Below, in pieces: positions 1 to 8,012 of a stretch of 64,000 nucleotides of DNA. A model generated the notes under the pieces. It worked only from the letters and a program-made list of their open reading frames with translations. It searched no databases and was not told where the DNA came from. Made by a program: the position numbers and the translations under genes. Position 1 is the first letter of the stretch. Every line of letters begins with the position of its first letter. Source of the DNA: JBDHWG01 sp046328525 (lineage in GTDB: Bacteria > Chloroflexota > Anaerolineae > Epilineales > JAHCIE01); contig JAXLWK010000003.1 in the NCBI GenBank assembly GCA_046328525.1, positions 1,302,001 through 1,366,000 on the forward strand. Reading direction: 5' to 3'.

Positions 1-279
1 GACGGCTGGCGCTACGATCTCGCGTCCTAGCCCTTCAGGAACCTGGGCCATGCTAACTCCTGCAAACTCACTGCCCTGGATGAAACGTCTGTTAGATGAA
101 CACGATGAATGCAAATGCCTGCGGGGACGGTGTCACCCGCAGGCCCGGTCGGTTATCCACGCAATGCGCGTGTCGTAGTGACGACTTCAGTCGTTCTGCG
201 ACCGTAAGAGCGACTGGAAGTCGCTACTACGTCTCTCGCATCGCCCAGGTCAGCATGGGGATTTCACCCTGGGACCCGT
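1..279. other. Left edge, no confirmed gene
   Basis: Bases 1-30 read in plus frame 1 as nine codons ending in TAG, so this could be the tail of a gene that starts outside the window, but nothing in nine residues allows a family call. The rest up to the HNH gene holds one imperfect palindromic repeat (175-230) and no supported gene. Open frames here lack ribosome sites and resemble no protein I know. Confidence 0.4.
175..230. repeat. Dispersed palindromic repeat, GTAGCGACTTCAGTCGC type
   Basis: Two arms carry GACGACTTCAGTCGTTC and GAGCGACTGGAAGTCGC and can fold on each other; each arm is also nearly self-complementary around its ACTTCAGT or ACTGGAAGT core. The same kind of element recurs at 12545-12590, 35831-35877 and 55705-55758. 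No coding role is visible. Confidence 0.7.
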
Positions 280-783
280 TTAGAAGGTCAGATACTTCTG
301 CCAGATGTCGTGTCTCCCCCGCTCCCCCAGCAAGACGTATGCCAGGTAGCGTGGGCGGCTCGGGACGGAGAGCAGCGCCATGTTGGCCGTTTCAGGCGTG
401 CGGTTGCCCTTGCGCCGGTTGCACGGCGCGCACGCCGCCACGACGTTGTCCCACGTCCACCCGCCCCCCTTGCTGCGCGGGAGAACGTGGTCAATCGTGA
501 GCTGCGCCTTGCCCGGCTGAACGCCGCAGTACTGACAGGTGTAGTTGTCGCGGGCCAGGACGGTGCGGCGCGACACAGGCAGCGGCAGGCGGGGCGGCAC
601 GGGCACGTAGGTCACCAGGCGAATCACCGACGGAACCGACATGTGCAGGTGCTCGGCGCGCAGACGCGCCTCGGTCGCCTCGACCACTTCGGCCTTCTCC
701 TTGAGGAGGAGCAGAATGGCGCGGCGCAGGGGAATGACATTTAGCGGCTCATACGTCGCATTCAGCACGAGTACATTCATCAT
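280..783 (-). CDS. HNH endonuclease family protein
   Basis: A 167-residue protein with a C-terminal HNH zinc-finger nuclease fold. The sequence shows CQYCG, then TIDHVLPRSKGG (the catalytic His), then NVVAACAPCNRRKG, giving two CxxC pairs and the central Asp-His. The N-terminal 70 residues, beginning MNVLVLNATYEPL, are typical of a stand-alone bacterial HNH subfamily of unknown biological role, often seen in Chloroflexota, Actinobacteria and Cyanobacteria. Two adjacent ATG codons (783 and 780) are possible starts and neither has a strong ribosome site. It lies 55 bases downstream of a small HTH gene on the same strand and may share its promoter. No restriction or toxin partner is seen, so a house-keeping DNA-repair role or a homing origin cannot be told apart. 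Confidence 0.85.
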   Translation of the reverse strand: MMNVLVLNATYEPLNVIPLRRAILLLLKEKAEVVEATEARLRAEHLHMSVPSVIRLVTYVPVPPRLPLPVSRRTVLARDNYTCQYCGVQPGKAQLTIDHVLPRSKGGGWTWDNVVAACAPCNRRKGNRTPETANMALLSVPSRPRYLAYVLLGERGRHDIWQKYLTF

Positions 784-838
784 AATGGCACTGCTCTAGC
801 TGGAGCGCCCGCGTCCCCCCGGTGACCTACGCTCTATC

Positions 839-1042
839 TCATAACAACGTCGCTTTGTTCCCTGGCCGGGGATCGTAGCGGAGCGCGAACTGTTCCAGGA
901 AATCTCGCTCCACAAACCACTTGTTGCCTATCTTGAGCGCCGGCAGCTTGCCCTGGCGGATCAATCGCTTGACCGACTCAGGATGGATATGCAAGCGCGC
1001 GCCTGCGCCTTCGACATCAATGTATGCGTCAAACGGGTTCAC
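839..1042 (-). CDS. Small helix-turn-helix (excisionase/MerR-type) DNA-binding protein
   Basis: A protein of about 67 residues whose middle reads IHPESVKRLIRQGKLPALKI followed by a wing with GNKWFVE. This is the winged-helix pattern of the 'helix-turn-helix domain 17' or excisionase-like family. I chose GTG at 1042 because GAGGG lies 8 bases upstream; GTG at 1057 would add five residues but has almost no leader and no ribosome site. A sigma-70-like promoter lies just upstream (1107-1078). There is no integrase near it, so the family name excisionase should not be read as a function; a small regulator is the safer reading. Confidence 0.75.
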   Translation of the reverse strand: MNPFDAYIDVEGAGARLHIHPESVKRLIRQGKLPALKIGNKWFVERDFLEQFALRYDPRPGNKATLL

Positions 1043-1077
1043 TCTTGGGACCCTCACAAATGTTTGCTATCGCAACA

Positions 1078-1107
1078 ATTATAGAGTAACTTTTCGGGCT
1101 GTGTCAA
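1078..1107 (-). promoter_or_regulatory. Sigma-70-type promoter for the HTH gene
   Basis: Read on the minus strand there is TTGACA at 1107-1102, an 18-base spacer and TATAAT at 1083-1078, a full match to both consensus boxes. Transcription would start near 1071 and run into the HTH gene and probably the HNH gene. Confidence 0.8.
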
Positions 1108-1142
1108 GATATTTCGGCGCGGCCGGCCCACGAATCAGACTA

Positions 1143-1162
1143 TTGATGTAGTTTCACATCAA
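1143..1162. repeat. Perfect inverted repeat TTGATGT-N6-ACATCAA
   Basis: A 7-base perfect inverted repeat with a 6-base centre lies between the end of the aromatic operon and the HTH promoter, 35 bases upstream of its -35 box. It could be an operator for the HTH protein or a weak terminator of the operon; there is no T-run to decide for the latter. Confidence 0.45.
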
Positions 1163-1194
1163 CAGAACGTGGGATGTCGCGCCAAAGTTCCGCC

Positions 1195-1962
1195 CTACGC
1201 CGGCTTTCGTCCGATGACTGCCCACACTCGGTGCTGCACCGGCAGGATCGGCGACGGGAAGCGCTCAGCCAGCAGCGCTGCCAGCTCGCTATCGAAGGCA
1301 GCCACCTCCACCGGCGTCAAGCTCGCCCCGACGCCCGCGCTGGCCCGAATGCGGCCGCGCCAGTCCGCGTGGGTGTAGGGCACGAGTACGTCATACGAGA
1401 AGGTCTCCAGGTCGGCGAAGCCCGCCTCAGACAGATGGCGGAGCCACGCCGGGTGCAACCCGCTCCCGCCGCCCCACCGCCACGCCGGGTTGTGCGCCTC
1501 GATGAGCCGCTCCGTCGCCGCCACGACGTTGCCGCGTAGCGGAATCCAGTCGAAGTGGGCGACCACTACCGCGCCGCCCGGCCGCAGCACGCGCAGGGCT
1601 TCCGTTGCTGCGCACGGCCCGTCGAACCAGTGCCAGCATTGCCCGGCCGCGACCACGTCGGCGCTCGCGTTCGGCGCGGGGATGGCCTCGGCCACGCCTA
1701 CCCCATAGCTCACGCCGAGTCTCTCGCGCTCGCTCAATTGGCGGGCCTGGGCCAGCATGCTCTCGGAGGGATCCAGCCCGGTCACGCGGCAGCCGCGCCG
1801 AGCGAAGCCCCGCGCCAGCGTGCCCGTCCCTGTGCCCAGGTCTACGACGGTCTGCCCCGCCGCGCCGATGCCATACACGGCCAGGCGGTCGAAGAAGCTC
1901 TCCGGGAACCCGGCGCGGTGCCGGGCGTAGTCGTCCGCCGTCAGCCCGAAATCAACGCTCAC
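1195..1962 (-). CDS. Class I SAM-dependent methyltransferase
   Basis: A 255-residue methyltransferase of the UbiE/Methyltransf_11 type. Motif I (VVDLGTGTGTLARGFA) lies near residue 40, an acidic ribose-binding residue follows in GLDPSE, and the DVVAAGQCWHWFD region corresponds to motif II with the 'WHWFD' sequence typical of this group. The substrate cannot be read from sequence. It starts with GTG at 1962, directly after the phosphatase stop, with GGAGG inside the end of that gene, so the two are translationally coupled. It is the last gene of the long aromatic amino acid operon. Whether it belongs to that pathway functionally is unknown. Confidence 0.85.
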   Translation of the reverse strand: MSVDFGLTADDYARHRAGFPESFFDRLAVYGIGAAGQTVVDLGTGTGTLARGFARRGCRVTGLDPSESMLAQARQLSERERLGVSYGVGVAEAIPAPNASADVVAAGQCWHWFDGPCAATEALRVLRPGGAVVVAHFDWIPLRGNVVAATERLIEAHNPAWRWGGGSGLHPAWLRHLSEAGFADLETFSYDVLVPYTHADWRGRIRASAGVGASLTPVEVAAFDSELAALLAERFPSPILPVQHRVWAVIGRKPA

Positions 1963-2619
1963 CTACGCATCCTCCAGGAACGCCCCCGCCACAGGGTCGT
2001 CGGGCAGGTGGCGGGCGTCGTTCCAGATAAGCAGGTCCCAGTCGCCGTCCGGCTCGCGGGCCAGAACGCTGACTGCTGTGTTCGACGCCACGTGGAAGTA
2101 CGGCAGGCGGGCCATGCTGATGCCCAGGACGCCGGCGACGAACAGCTTGATGGCCGCGCCGTGGGACACGACGCCGAGCGTCGCGCCGTCGTGGGCGCGC
2201 ACCAGGCGGTCGAGGGTCGCCATCATGCGCGTCTGCAAGTCCACGTAGTTTTCGCCGCCGCCGCGCCGCAGGTCCTCGCCGCGCCGCCACGCGGCCCACT
2301 CGTCGGGGAACTGCTGCGCCACGTCGTCGTAGCTCAGGCCCTGCCACGCGCCGAGGAACACCTCGCGCAGGCCAGGCTCCGCCATCGGCGTCAGGCCGAG
2401 GCCCACCCCGACGATCTGGGCCGTCTCCCAGGCGCGCTGGAGATCGGAGCTGTACAGGGCATCGAGTTTGACGCGGGCTGCGGCGAGGCGGTCGGCCAGC
2501 AATTGCGCCTGGGCCTGGCCGCGCGCGTTCAGACCGGCGCCGGTCTGCCCCTGGAACACGCGGCTGCGATTCGCGTCGGTCTCGCCGTGGCGGATGAGAA
2601 GGATTTTGGTTGTGGGCAT
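1963..2619 (-). CDS. Histidine phosphatase family (phosphoglycerate-mutase-like) protein
   Basis: A 218-residue protein opening with the catalytic LIRHGETDANRSRVFQG motif near residue 8, which carries the phospho-accepting His, and with a later VSHGAAI that supplies the second His. These are hallmarks of the histidine phosphatase superfamily. Members range from cofactor-dependent phosphoglycerate mutase to alpha-ribazole phosphatase and broad-specificity sugar phosphatases, and sequence alone does not choose among them. It lies 24 bases after aroE and directly before the methyltransferase in the aromatic operon. A role in serving that pathway is only a guess from position. Confidence 0.85.
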   Translation of the reverse strand: MPTTKILLIRHGETDANRSRVFQGQTGAGLNARGQAQAQLLADRLAAARVKLDALYSSDLQRAWETAQIVGVGLGLTPMAEPGLREVFLGAWQGLSYDDVAQQFPDEWAAWRRGEDLRRGGGENYVDLQTRMMATLDRLVRAHDGATLGVVSHGAAIKLFVAGVLGISMARLPYFHVASNTAVSVLAREPDGDWDLLIWNDARHLPDDPVAGAFLEDA

Positions 2620-2643
2620 AAGGAATGGCTCGATGGGGGGTGG

Positions 2644-3492
2644 TTAGAGGTATTCCAGGCAGGTCTGATACATGACGTCGGTCGGCGGCTCCACGCCGGT
2701 CCACATCTCGAAGGCAATCGCCCCCTGGTAGACCAACATTCCGAGGCCATCCACCGCCCGCGCGCCGGCCGCTTTCGCCGCTTTGAGGAAGCGTGTCGCC
2801 AGCGGGTTGTAGACCAGGTCATATGCCGTCGCGCCGGCCGGCAGGGGCACGTCCGACGGCCACGGGGTCTGCTCGATGCGCGGCGCCATGCCCAGGGATG
2901 TTGTGTTGACGATGAGCGACGGGCGGCGCTCCGTCTCCTGGCGCAAAGCGGTCATCGGGTACGCATCGAGGCTCACGTTAGGGAACGCCGGGCGAAGGTC
3001 GCGCACCAGGCTGTCAGCGCGCTCATCGTGGCGATTGTAGACGGCAACGTCGGCCCCCACGGAGGCCAGCGCGTAGACGACGGACCGCGCCGCGCCGCCC
3101 GCGCCCAGCACCACCGCGCGCTTCCCGGCCGGATAGCACCCGACATCCCGCAGCGCCCACAGAAAGCCGGTCCAGTCGGTGTTGTCGCCGACGATGCGCT
3201 CGCCAATCACCAGGGTATTCACCGCCCCGATGACGGACGCAGCGGGTGTGACCTCGTCCACCAGCGCCATCACGGCCTGCTTGTGGGGAATGGTGACGTT
3301 CGCGCCCACGAACCCGAGCGCGCGCAGGCCGGCGATGCCTTCGCGCAGGTTCTCCGGCGGGACGGCGAACGGCACGTACACCCAATCCAGGCCGAGGGCC
3401 TCGAACGCCGCGTTGTGCATGGCCGGCGACAGGCTGTGGGCGATCGGCCACCCCAACACACCGGCGACTCGAGTGCGGCCCGTGATGCTCAT
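2644..3492 (-). CDS. aroE: Shikimate dehydrogenase (NADP+)
   Basis: A 282-residue enzyme reducing 3-dehydroshikimate to shikimate, the fourth step of the shikimate pathway. The N-terminal substrate domain has HSLSPAMHN near residue 20 and NVTIPHKQ near residue 66 with the catalytic Lys. The C-terminal Rossmann domain has VVLGAGGAARSVVYAL near residue 128. An N-R pair in YNRHDERAD is consistent with NADP preference. Length is normal for AroE. The ATG at 3492 follows the aroA stop by 7 bases, so it is co-transcribed and probably co-translated. No ribosome site is obvious, in line with coupling. Confidence 0.96.
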   Translation of the reverse strand: MSITGRTRVAGVLGWPIAHSLSPAMHNAAFEALGLDWVYVPFAVPPENLREGIAGLRALGFVGANVTIPHKQAVMALVDEVTPAASVIGAVNTLVIGERIVGDNTDWTGFLWALRDVGCYPAGKRAVVLGAGGAARSVVYALASVGADVAVYNRHDERADSLVRDLRPAFPNVSLDAYPMTALRQETERRPSLIVNTTSLGMAPRIEQTPWPSDVPLPAGATAYDLVYNPLATRFLKAAKAAGARAVDGLGMLVYQGAIAFEMWTGVEPPTDVMYQTCLEYL

Positions 3493-3499
3493 TGCTTGG

Positions 3500-4807
3500 T
3501 CACTCCAGCACCTCGATGTCCGCGCCCAACGCGCGCAGGACGGCGACGAAATTGGGGAACGAGTCGCTGATGCACTCGGTGTCGGCCACCGTCGTCTCGC
3601 CGCTCGCCGCGAGACCCGCGACCGCCAGCGCCATCGCCAGGCGGTGGTCGCCGTGGCTGCTTACTTCGGCGCCGCGTAGCGCCGTGGGACCGTGGACGAC
3701 GAAGCCGTCGGGCGTCTCGTCAATCGCCGCGCCCAGCCTGCGCAGCTCGGCGGCCGTCGTGGCGATACGGTCCGTCTCCTTCACCCGCAGCTCCGCCGCG
3801 TCGCGCACGACCGTGTCGCCGCTCGCCTGCGTCGCCGCAACGGCCAGAATCGGCAGCTCGTCAATCAGGCGCGGGATGAGGCTGCCGCCGATCTCAGCGC
3901 CCTTGAGGGGCGCGTAGCGGGCAGAGATGTCCGCTACCGGCTCACCGGCGTGGTCGGCCTCGCCCAGGTCGAGGGCCAGCCCCATCGCCCCGAACACATC
4001 CAGCAGGCCCGTGCGCGTCGGGTTGATGCCGACGTTCCCCAGGCAGATGTCGGACTCGGGCACGATGGCGGCGGCGGCCAGGGGAAAGGCCGCCGAGGAC
4101 ACGTCGCCCGGCACGGTCAGGCTCAGCGGCCGCAAGGGCGCCGCCAGCGGCGCGACGCGCACCGCCTTGCCGTCGCGCGCGACAGTCGCGCCCATCGCGC
4201 CGAGCATGCGCTCGGTATGGTCCCGCGTCGCCTCTGGCTCGTGGACGGTTGTGTCACCCTCGGCGAAGAGGCCAGCCAGGAGAATCGCCGACTTCACCTG
4301 GGCGCTGGCGACGGGCAGAGTGTAGTCAATGCCGCGCAAGCCGCCGCCGCGAATGGCGAGGGGCAGCAGGCTGTCGCCGCCGCGCCCCAGGATCGTCGCG
4401 CCCATCTGTCGCAGCGGGTCTATCACGCGGCGCATGGGGCGGCGCGTAAGCTGGGGCGCGCCGGCCATGATAGACAAGAACGGCTGGCCGGCGAGAAGCC
4501 CAGCCAGCAGCCGCGCCGTCGTGCCCGACGTGCCGCAATCCAGGACGGCCGACGGCTCGCGCCAGCCCGCCCCGCCGACGCCGCGAATGGTCAGCTCCGT
4601 CGCCGAGTGAATGTCCACCTCCGCGCCGAGGGCGCGAACGATGGTGACGCTCGTCAGGCAGTCCGTCGCCGGCAGGAAGTTGCGGACGCGGGTCTCACCG
4701 TCGGCCAGCGATCCGAGCAGAACCGCGCGATGTGAAATTGACTTGTCGCCGTCTACCACGGCTGAGCCGTGGAGCGGGCGTCCCTGGCGAATGCGCAGGC
4801 GCTGCAT
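3500..4807 (-). CDS. aroA: 3-phosphoshikimate 1-carboxyvinyltransferase (EPSP synthase)
   Basis: A 435-residue enzyme that joins PEP to shikimate 3-phosphate. Diagnostic motifs are GDKSISHRA near residue 20, DCGTSGTTARLLAG near residue 92 (PEP and glyphosate-binding loop) and RVKETDRI near residue 330. I start it at ATG 4807 because AGGAG sits 5 bases upstream; the open frame runs on to 4876 but that extension has no homologous look. The loop has Gly-Thr-Ser-Gly-Thr-Thr-Ala-Arg; whether it is a glyphosate-tolerant class is not decided here. It follows the chromate-transporter pair after 82 bases and precedes aroE. Confidence 0.96.
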   Translation of the reverse strand: MQRLRIRQGRPLHGSAVVDGDKSISHRAVLLGSLADGETRVRNFLPATDCLTSVTIVRALGAEVDIHSATELTIRGVGGAGWREPSAVLDCGTSGTTARLLAGLLAGQPFLSIMAGAPQLTRRPMRRVIDPLRQMGATILGRGGDSLLPLAIRGGGLRGIDYTLPVASAQVKSAILLAGLFAEGDTTVHEPEATRDHTERMLGAMGATVARDGKAVRVAPLAAPLRPLSLTVPGDVSSAAFPLAAAAIVPESDICLGNVGINPTRTGLLDVFGAMGLALDLGEADHAGEPVADISARYAPLKGAEIGGSLIPRLIDELPILAVAATQASGDTVVRDAAELRVKETDRIATTAAELRRLGAAIDETPDGFVVHGPTALRGAEVSSHGDHRLAMALAVAGLAASGETTVADTECISDSFPNFVAVLRALGADIEVLE

Positions 4808-4889
4808 GGATTCTCCTAACACCGGCTCCAACGGCCGTTCTAAGGAAACTCTAAGAATCGCTCCCGAGTCTGTCAAGAACGGAAGGGCG

Positions 4890-5408
4890 CTACCGATACA
4901 AGATGATGCCGGCGATGGCCGCCAGGCCGAGCAGAACGACGACGGGGATGCGTTGGGTCAGGGCGAGCACAAAGACGATCAGGGCAATGGCGACGGCGCG
5001 CAGGTCCGGTATCGGCCCCGGCATGAGGCGCGACAGCACGATGAGGAACACACCGATGACGGCCAGGCTCAGCCCGCGAATCAGGCCGCGCACGAAGGCG
5101 TGGCCGCCGACGCGCTGGTGAGCGACGCTGACGAGCAGGATGAGTAGGGGCGGAAGAGTGATGGCGACGGCGGCCAGCACGGAGCCGACGACGCCGTAGA
5201 CCAGGTAGCCGAGGCTAATGACCCACAGGCCCGTCGGCCCTGGCGTCAGCTGGCCGATGGCGAGGGCCTCCGCGAACATCTGGTCCGTCGCCCAGCCGCG
5301 AATAAGAAGGTCCTGATAGAGCAGCGGCAGGTTGCCCGTGCCGCCCGTCGAGAAGAGCGACGCCTTGAGGAACAGCCAGAACAGGACGAAGGGGTCTACG
5401 CCGCTCAT
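4890..5408 (-). CDS. Chromate transporter-like protein, second half of a split CHR pair
   Basis: A 172-residue membrane protein matching one CHR domain: FWLFLKASLFSTGGTGNLP at the start and GQLTPGPTGLWVISLG near residue 45, the GQxxPGP motif of ChrA proteins, followed by about five hydrophobic segments. The open frame extends upstream to 5513, but ATG 5408 overlaps the stop of the partner gene by 4 bases (ATGA) and gives the normal CHR start. Together with the next gene it makes a short-chain CHR pair, which is known to work as two separate polypeptides. Its place inside an aromatic amino acid operon is odd; exported substrate is unknown. Confidence 0.88.
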   Translation of the reverse strand: MSGVDPFVLFWLFLKASLFSTGGTGNLPLLYQDLLIRGWATDQMFAEALAIGQLTPGPTGLWVISLGYLVYGVVGSVLAAVAITLPPLLILLVSVAHQRVGGHAFVRGLIRGLSLAVIGVFLIVLSRLMPGPIPDLRAVAIALIVFVLALTQRIPVVVLLGLAAIAGIILYR

Positions 5409-6001
5409 GATTCGGGCGCCTCGGCGAGCCGCACGGCGCGGCCCCACTGGAACACGCCGCCCAGGACGCCGCCGACAAGGAGCGTCAACAGCACCGGCCA
5501 TTGCAGCCACCACGTCGCCGCCATCGCCCCGACGACGAGGGCCAGGCTCACGGCCAGGCTGACGCGGCCCTCGCGGCGGCTGGCGCTCAGGGTCGGGACG
5601 AGCAGGCGATACGACAGGAACAGGCCCAGGCCGACCGTCGCCGGAATGACGCCCTGCAACGCCGCCTCGACGACGGGCAGCGCGCTGATGCTGGCGTATG
5701 TGGCCGTGACCAGGATGGTGATGCCGATGCTGGGCAACAGCAGCCCGCCGAGCGCCGCCACAATGCCGACGGCCCCGGCGATCTTCCAGCCCGTCAGCGT
5801 CGTGATTGCCAGCAGATTGATGCCGGGGGCCAACTGCACCATCGCCCAGTTATGGGCGAACTCCTCGGCGGACATCCAGCGCTGCTGGTCCACAACGGCG
5901 CGCTGGATAAGGTAGAGGGTGGCCGTGCCACCCCCAAAAGACTGCAACCCCAACGAGAGCCAGACGCGAAAGAATTGAAGCCACGACGGCCGCTCGGTCA
6001 T
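5405..6001 (-). CDS. Chromate transporter-like protein, first half of a split CHR pair
   Basis: A 198-residue membrane protein of the CHR family. It opens with FFRVWLSLGLQSFGGGTATL, the N-terminal signature, and has MVQLAPGINLLAITTLTG near residue 60 in place of GQxxPGP. Several hydrophobic helices follow. ATG 6001 overlaps the tyrA stop by 4 bases, and its own stop overlaps the next CHR gene by 4 bases, so three genes are translationally linked. CHR proteins are known as chromate/sulfate antiporters in some bacteria; many family members have never been tested. The linkage to tyrA suggests another anion, perhaps an aromatic intermediate, but that is inference only. Confidence 0.88.
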   Translation of the reverse strand: MTERPSWLQFFRVWLSLGLQSFGGGTATLYLIQRAVVDQQRWMSAEEFAHNWAMVQLAPGINLLAITTLTGWKIAGAVGIVAALGGLLLPSIGITILVTATYASISALPVVEAALQGVIPATVGLGLFLSYRLLVPTLSASRREGRVSLAVSLALVVGAMAATWWLQWPVLLTLLVGGVLGGVFQWGRAVRLAEAPES

Positions 6002-6984
6002 GCCGACTCCCCCCCGGCCTGACTGCGCGCCGCCTCCAACGCCGCCCGCTGCAGGGCCGCCTTCCACTCGCCCCACCAGATGCGCTTCTCCTGCGCCGCT
6101 TCAAGCCGTGGCCGCAGGTCGGTAGTCTCGGCATCGTCGCCCGCCTCGAGCGCCACGATGAGCTGCCCCAGGCGGCGGTGAAAGCGGCCGGCCATCGCCG
6201 CGACGTAGCGGCGGTTCGTCGCCAGAATATCGAGCATCATCGCCAGGTCGCTCGCGGCCACGCGGCTGGTGTCGCGGAAGCCGCTGGCAGCCAGCGCCCA
6301 CACTAGCTCGTCCTGCTCCCCCACCTCGTCCACGACGCCGGTGAGCGCCACGGCGAGCAGGTACGGCAGGTGGCTGATGGCCGCGACGAGGCGGTCGTGG
6401 CGGTCCGGCTCGATCATGATGGGCCGCGCGCCGACGGCCTGGACCAGGGCGCGCATGCCGGCGGTGGCGGCCGGATCGGTGCGCTCCAACGGCGTCAGCG
6501 GCCACGTCGCGCCATCGTACAGCGTCGCCTCGGCCACCTCCAGCCCGGCGACCTCCTTGCCGCACATCGGATGGCCGCCGACGGGCTGGATACTCCACGG
6601 CGCCTGCGCCATGGCCCGCATGATCGCCGCCTTGGTGCTGCCCATGTCGGTCAGCACCGCGCCCGGCTGCATGGAACCGGCGACCTCGGGAATCTGGCGG
6701 ATGAGCGTGCGCACGGGCGTGGAGAGCACGACCAGGTCCGCCTGCCCCACCCCCTCGGCCAGGTCCGTGGTCGCCTCGTCGGCGGCCCCCATCTGGAGCG
6801 CCAGGTCCACGACGCTGCGGCGGCGCGCGACACCGACCACGGTCGTACGCGGGCTGCGCGCCTTGAGGGCGAGGCCGAGGGAGCCGCCCATCAGCCCCAT
6901 GCCCACGATGGCGACGCGCGTAAAGGGGATGTCGTCGGGCGCGGCCTCGCGCCCGGCTGACGTCTCTCGCGGCGGCGCGGCCAC
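5998..6984 (-). CDS. tyrA: Prephenate dehydrogenase (or arogenate dehydrogenase)
   Basis: A 328-residue NAD(P)-dependent dehydrogenase of tyrosine synthesis. The Rossmann motif VAIVGMGLMGGSLGLALK is near residue 24, and the TyrA signature GGHPMCGKEVAGLEVAE near residue 135 contains the catalytic His region; ISHLPYLLAVAL near residue 205 is the second conserved block. There is no C-terminal ACT domain, so feedback control is not through that fold. Start is GTG 6984, one base after the aroF stop. Prephenate versus arogenate use cannot be told from reading. Confidence 0.93.
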   Translation of the reverse strand: MAAPPRETSAGREAAPDDIPFTRVAIVGMGLMGGSLGLALKARSPRTTVVGVARRRSVVDLALQMGAADEATTDLAEGVGQADLVVLSTPVRTLIRQIPEVAGSMQPGAVLTDMGSTKAAIMRAMAQAPWSIQPVGGHPMCGKEVAGLEVAEATLYDGATWPLTPLERTDPAATAGMRALVQAVGARPIMIEPDRHDRLVAAISHLPYLLAVALTGVVDEVGEQDELVWALAASGFRDTSRVAASDLAMMLDILATNRRYVAAMAGRFHRRLGQLIVALEAGDDAETTDLRPRLEAAQEKRIWWGEWKAALQRAALEAARSQAGGESA

Positions 6985-6985
6985 G

Positions 6986-7999
6986 CTACACCGTCCGCCC
7001 GACGGCGGGCGCTAGCGCCTTCAGGTCCTGCATGAGCTGGGCGAAAGTGTCCGGCTTGAGCTGCTGCGCCGCGTCGCTCAGCGCCTCGCTCGGGTTCGGG
7101 TGGACTTCAATCAGCAGGCCGTCGGCGCCGGCTGCGACTGCCGCCTTGCTCATCGCCGGCACCAGGTCCCACTTGCCGGTCGCCTGGCTCGGGTCCACGA
7201 CCACCGGCAGGTGGCTGAGCTGCTTGAGCAGGGGCACGGCGTTGAGGTCGAGGGTGAAGCGCGTCGCCGGCTCGAACGTGCGGATGCCACGCTCGCACAG
7301 CATGACCCGCGGGTTCCCGGCGGCAAGGATGTACTCGGCAGCCATGAGCAGCTCTTCGATGGTGTTGCTCATGCCGCGCTTGAGCAACACCGGCCGCCCG
7401 GAGCCGCCGACGGCGGTCAGCAGCGCGAAGTTCTGCATGTTGCGCGTGCCGATCTGGAGAATGTCGGCGTACTGGGCGACAAGGGGCGCGTCGCGGGTGG
7501 ACAGCACCTCGGTGATGACGGGCAGCCCCGTCGCCTGACTGGCTTCCTTGAGAAGCTGAAGGCCGTACTCGCCGAGACCCTGGAACGAGTAGGGCGAGGT
7601 GCGCGGCTTGAACGCCCCGCCGCGCAGCACCGTCGCGCCCGCTTCCTTGACGGCGTGCGCCGCCTCCATGATCTGCTCGCGGCTCTCGACCGAGCACGGC
7701 CCGGCCATGATGACAACCTCGGGGCCGCCGATGACGTGGCCGTTGAGCTGGATGACGCTGTCGTCGGGGTGAAACTCGCGGCCTGCCAGCTTGAAGGGCC
7801 GCAGGATGCGGTCCACGCGCTCGACGCCCGGCATCCGCTCGTAGGCATCGGGCCGCTTGGCTCGGTCGTCGCCGATCACGCCGATGACGGTCCGCTCGAC
7901 GCCGTAGATCGGGTGCGACCGGAAGCCCTCTGTCTCGATCTTGTGCAGAACGTCTGCGATTTCCTGCTGGCTGGCCCCCATGCGCATGATGATGATCAC
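6986..7999 (-). CDS. aroF: 3-deoxy-7-phosphoheptulonate (DAHP) synthase, copy 1
   Basis: A 337-residue type I-beta DAHP synthase joining PEP and erythrose 4-phosphate. Residues 1-70 form the ferredoxin-like (ACT-like) regulatory domain seen in the Thermotoga enzyme; the barrel begins near residue 90 with MAGPCSVESREQI and carries LRGGAFKPRTSPYSFQG, IGTRNMQNF, LLKRGM and VVVDPSQATG. GTG 7999 is preceded by GAGGAG at 7 bases. It lies 13 bases after a second, clearly diverged copy. Two isozymes side by side suggest different feedback responses, with the N-terminal domains as the likely sensors. Confidence 0.95.
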   Translation of the reverse strand: MIIIMRMGASQQEIADVLHKIETEGFRSHPIYGVERTVIGVIGDDRAKRPDAYERMPGVERVDRILRPFKLAGREFHPDDSVIQLNGHVIGGPEVVIMAGPCSVESREQIMEAAHAVKEAGATVLRGGAFKPRTSPYSFQGLGEYGLQLLKEASQATGLPVITEVLSTRDAPLVAQYADILQIGTRNMQNFALLTAVGGSGRPVLLKRGMSNTIEELLMAAEYILAAGNPRVMLCERGIRTFEPATRFTLDLNAVPLLKQLSHLPVVVDPSQATGKWDLVPAMSKAAVAAGADGLLIEVHPNPSEALSDAAQQLKPDTFAQLMQDLKALAPAVGRTV

Positions 8000-8012
8000 G
8001 ATGTTCTCCTCG

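Noticed and set aside
1555..3570. 671-residue plus-strand open frame
   Set aside because: It lies antisense to the methyltransferase, phosphatase and aroE, which all have clear motifs; it has no family look. Long antisense frames are expected at this GC content.
3500..4876. Longer aroA starting at 4876
   Set aside because: The extra 23 residues lack homology-like content and a ribosome site; AGGAG supports ATG 4807.
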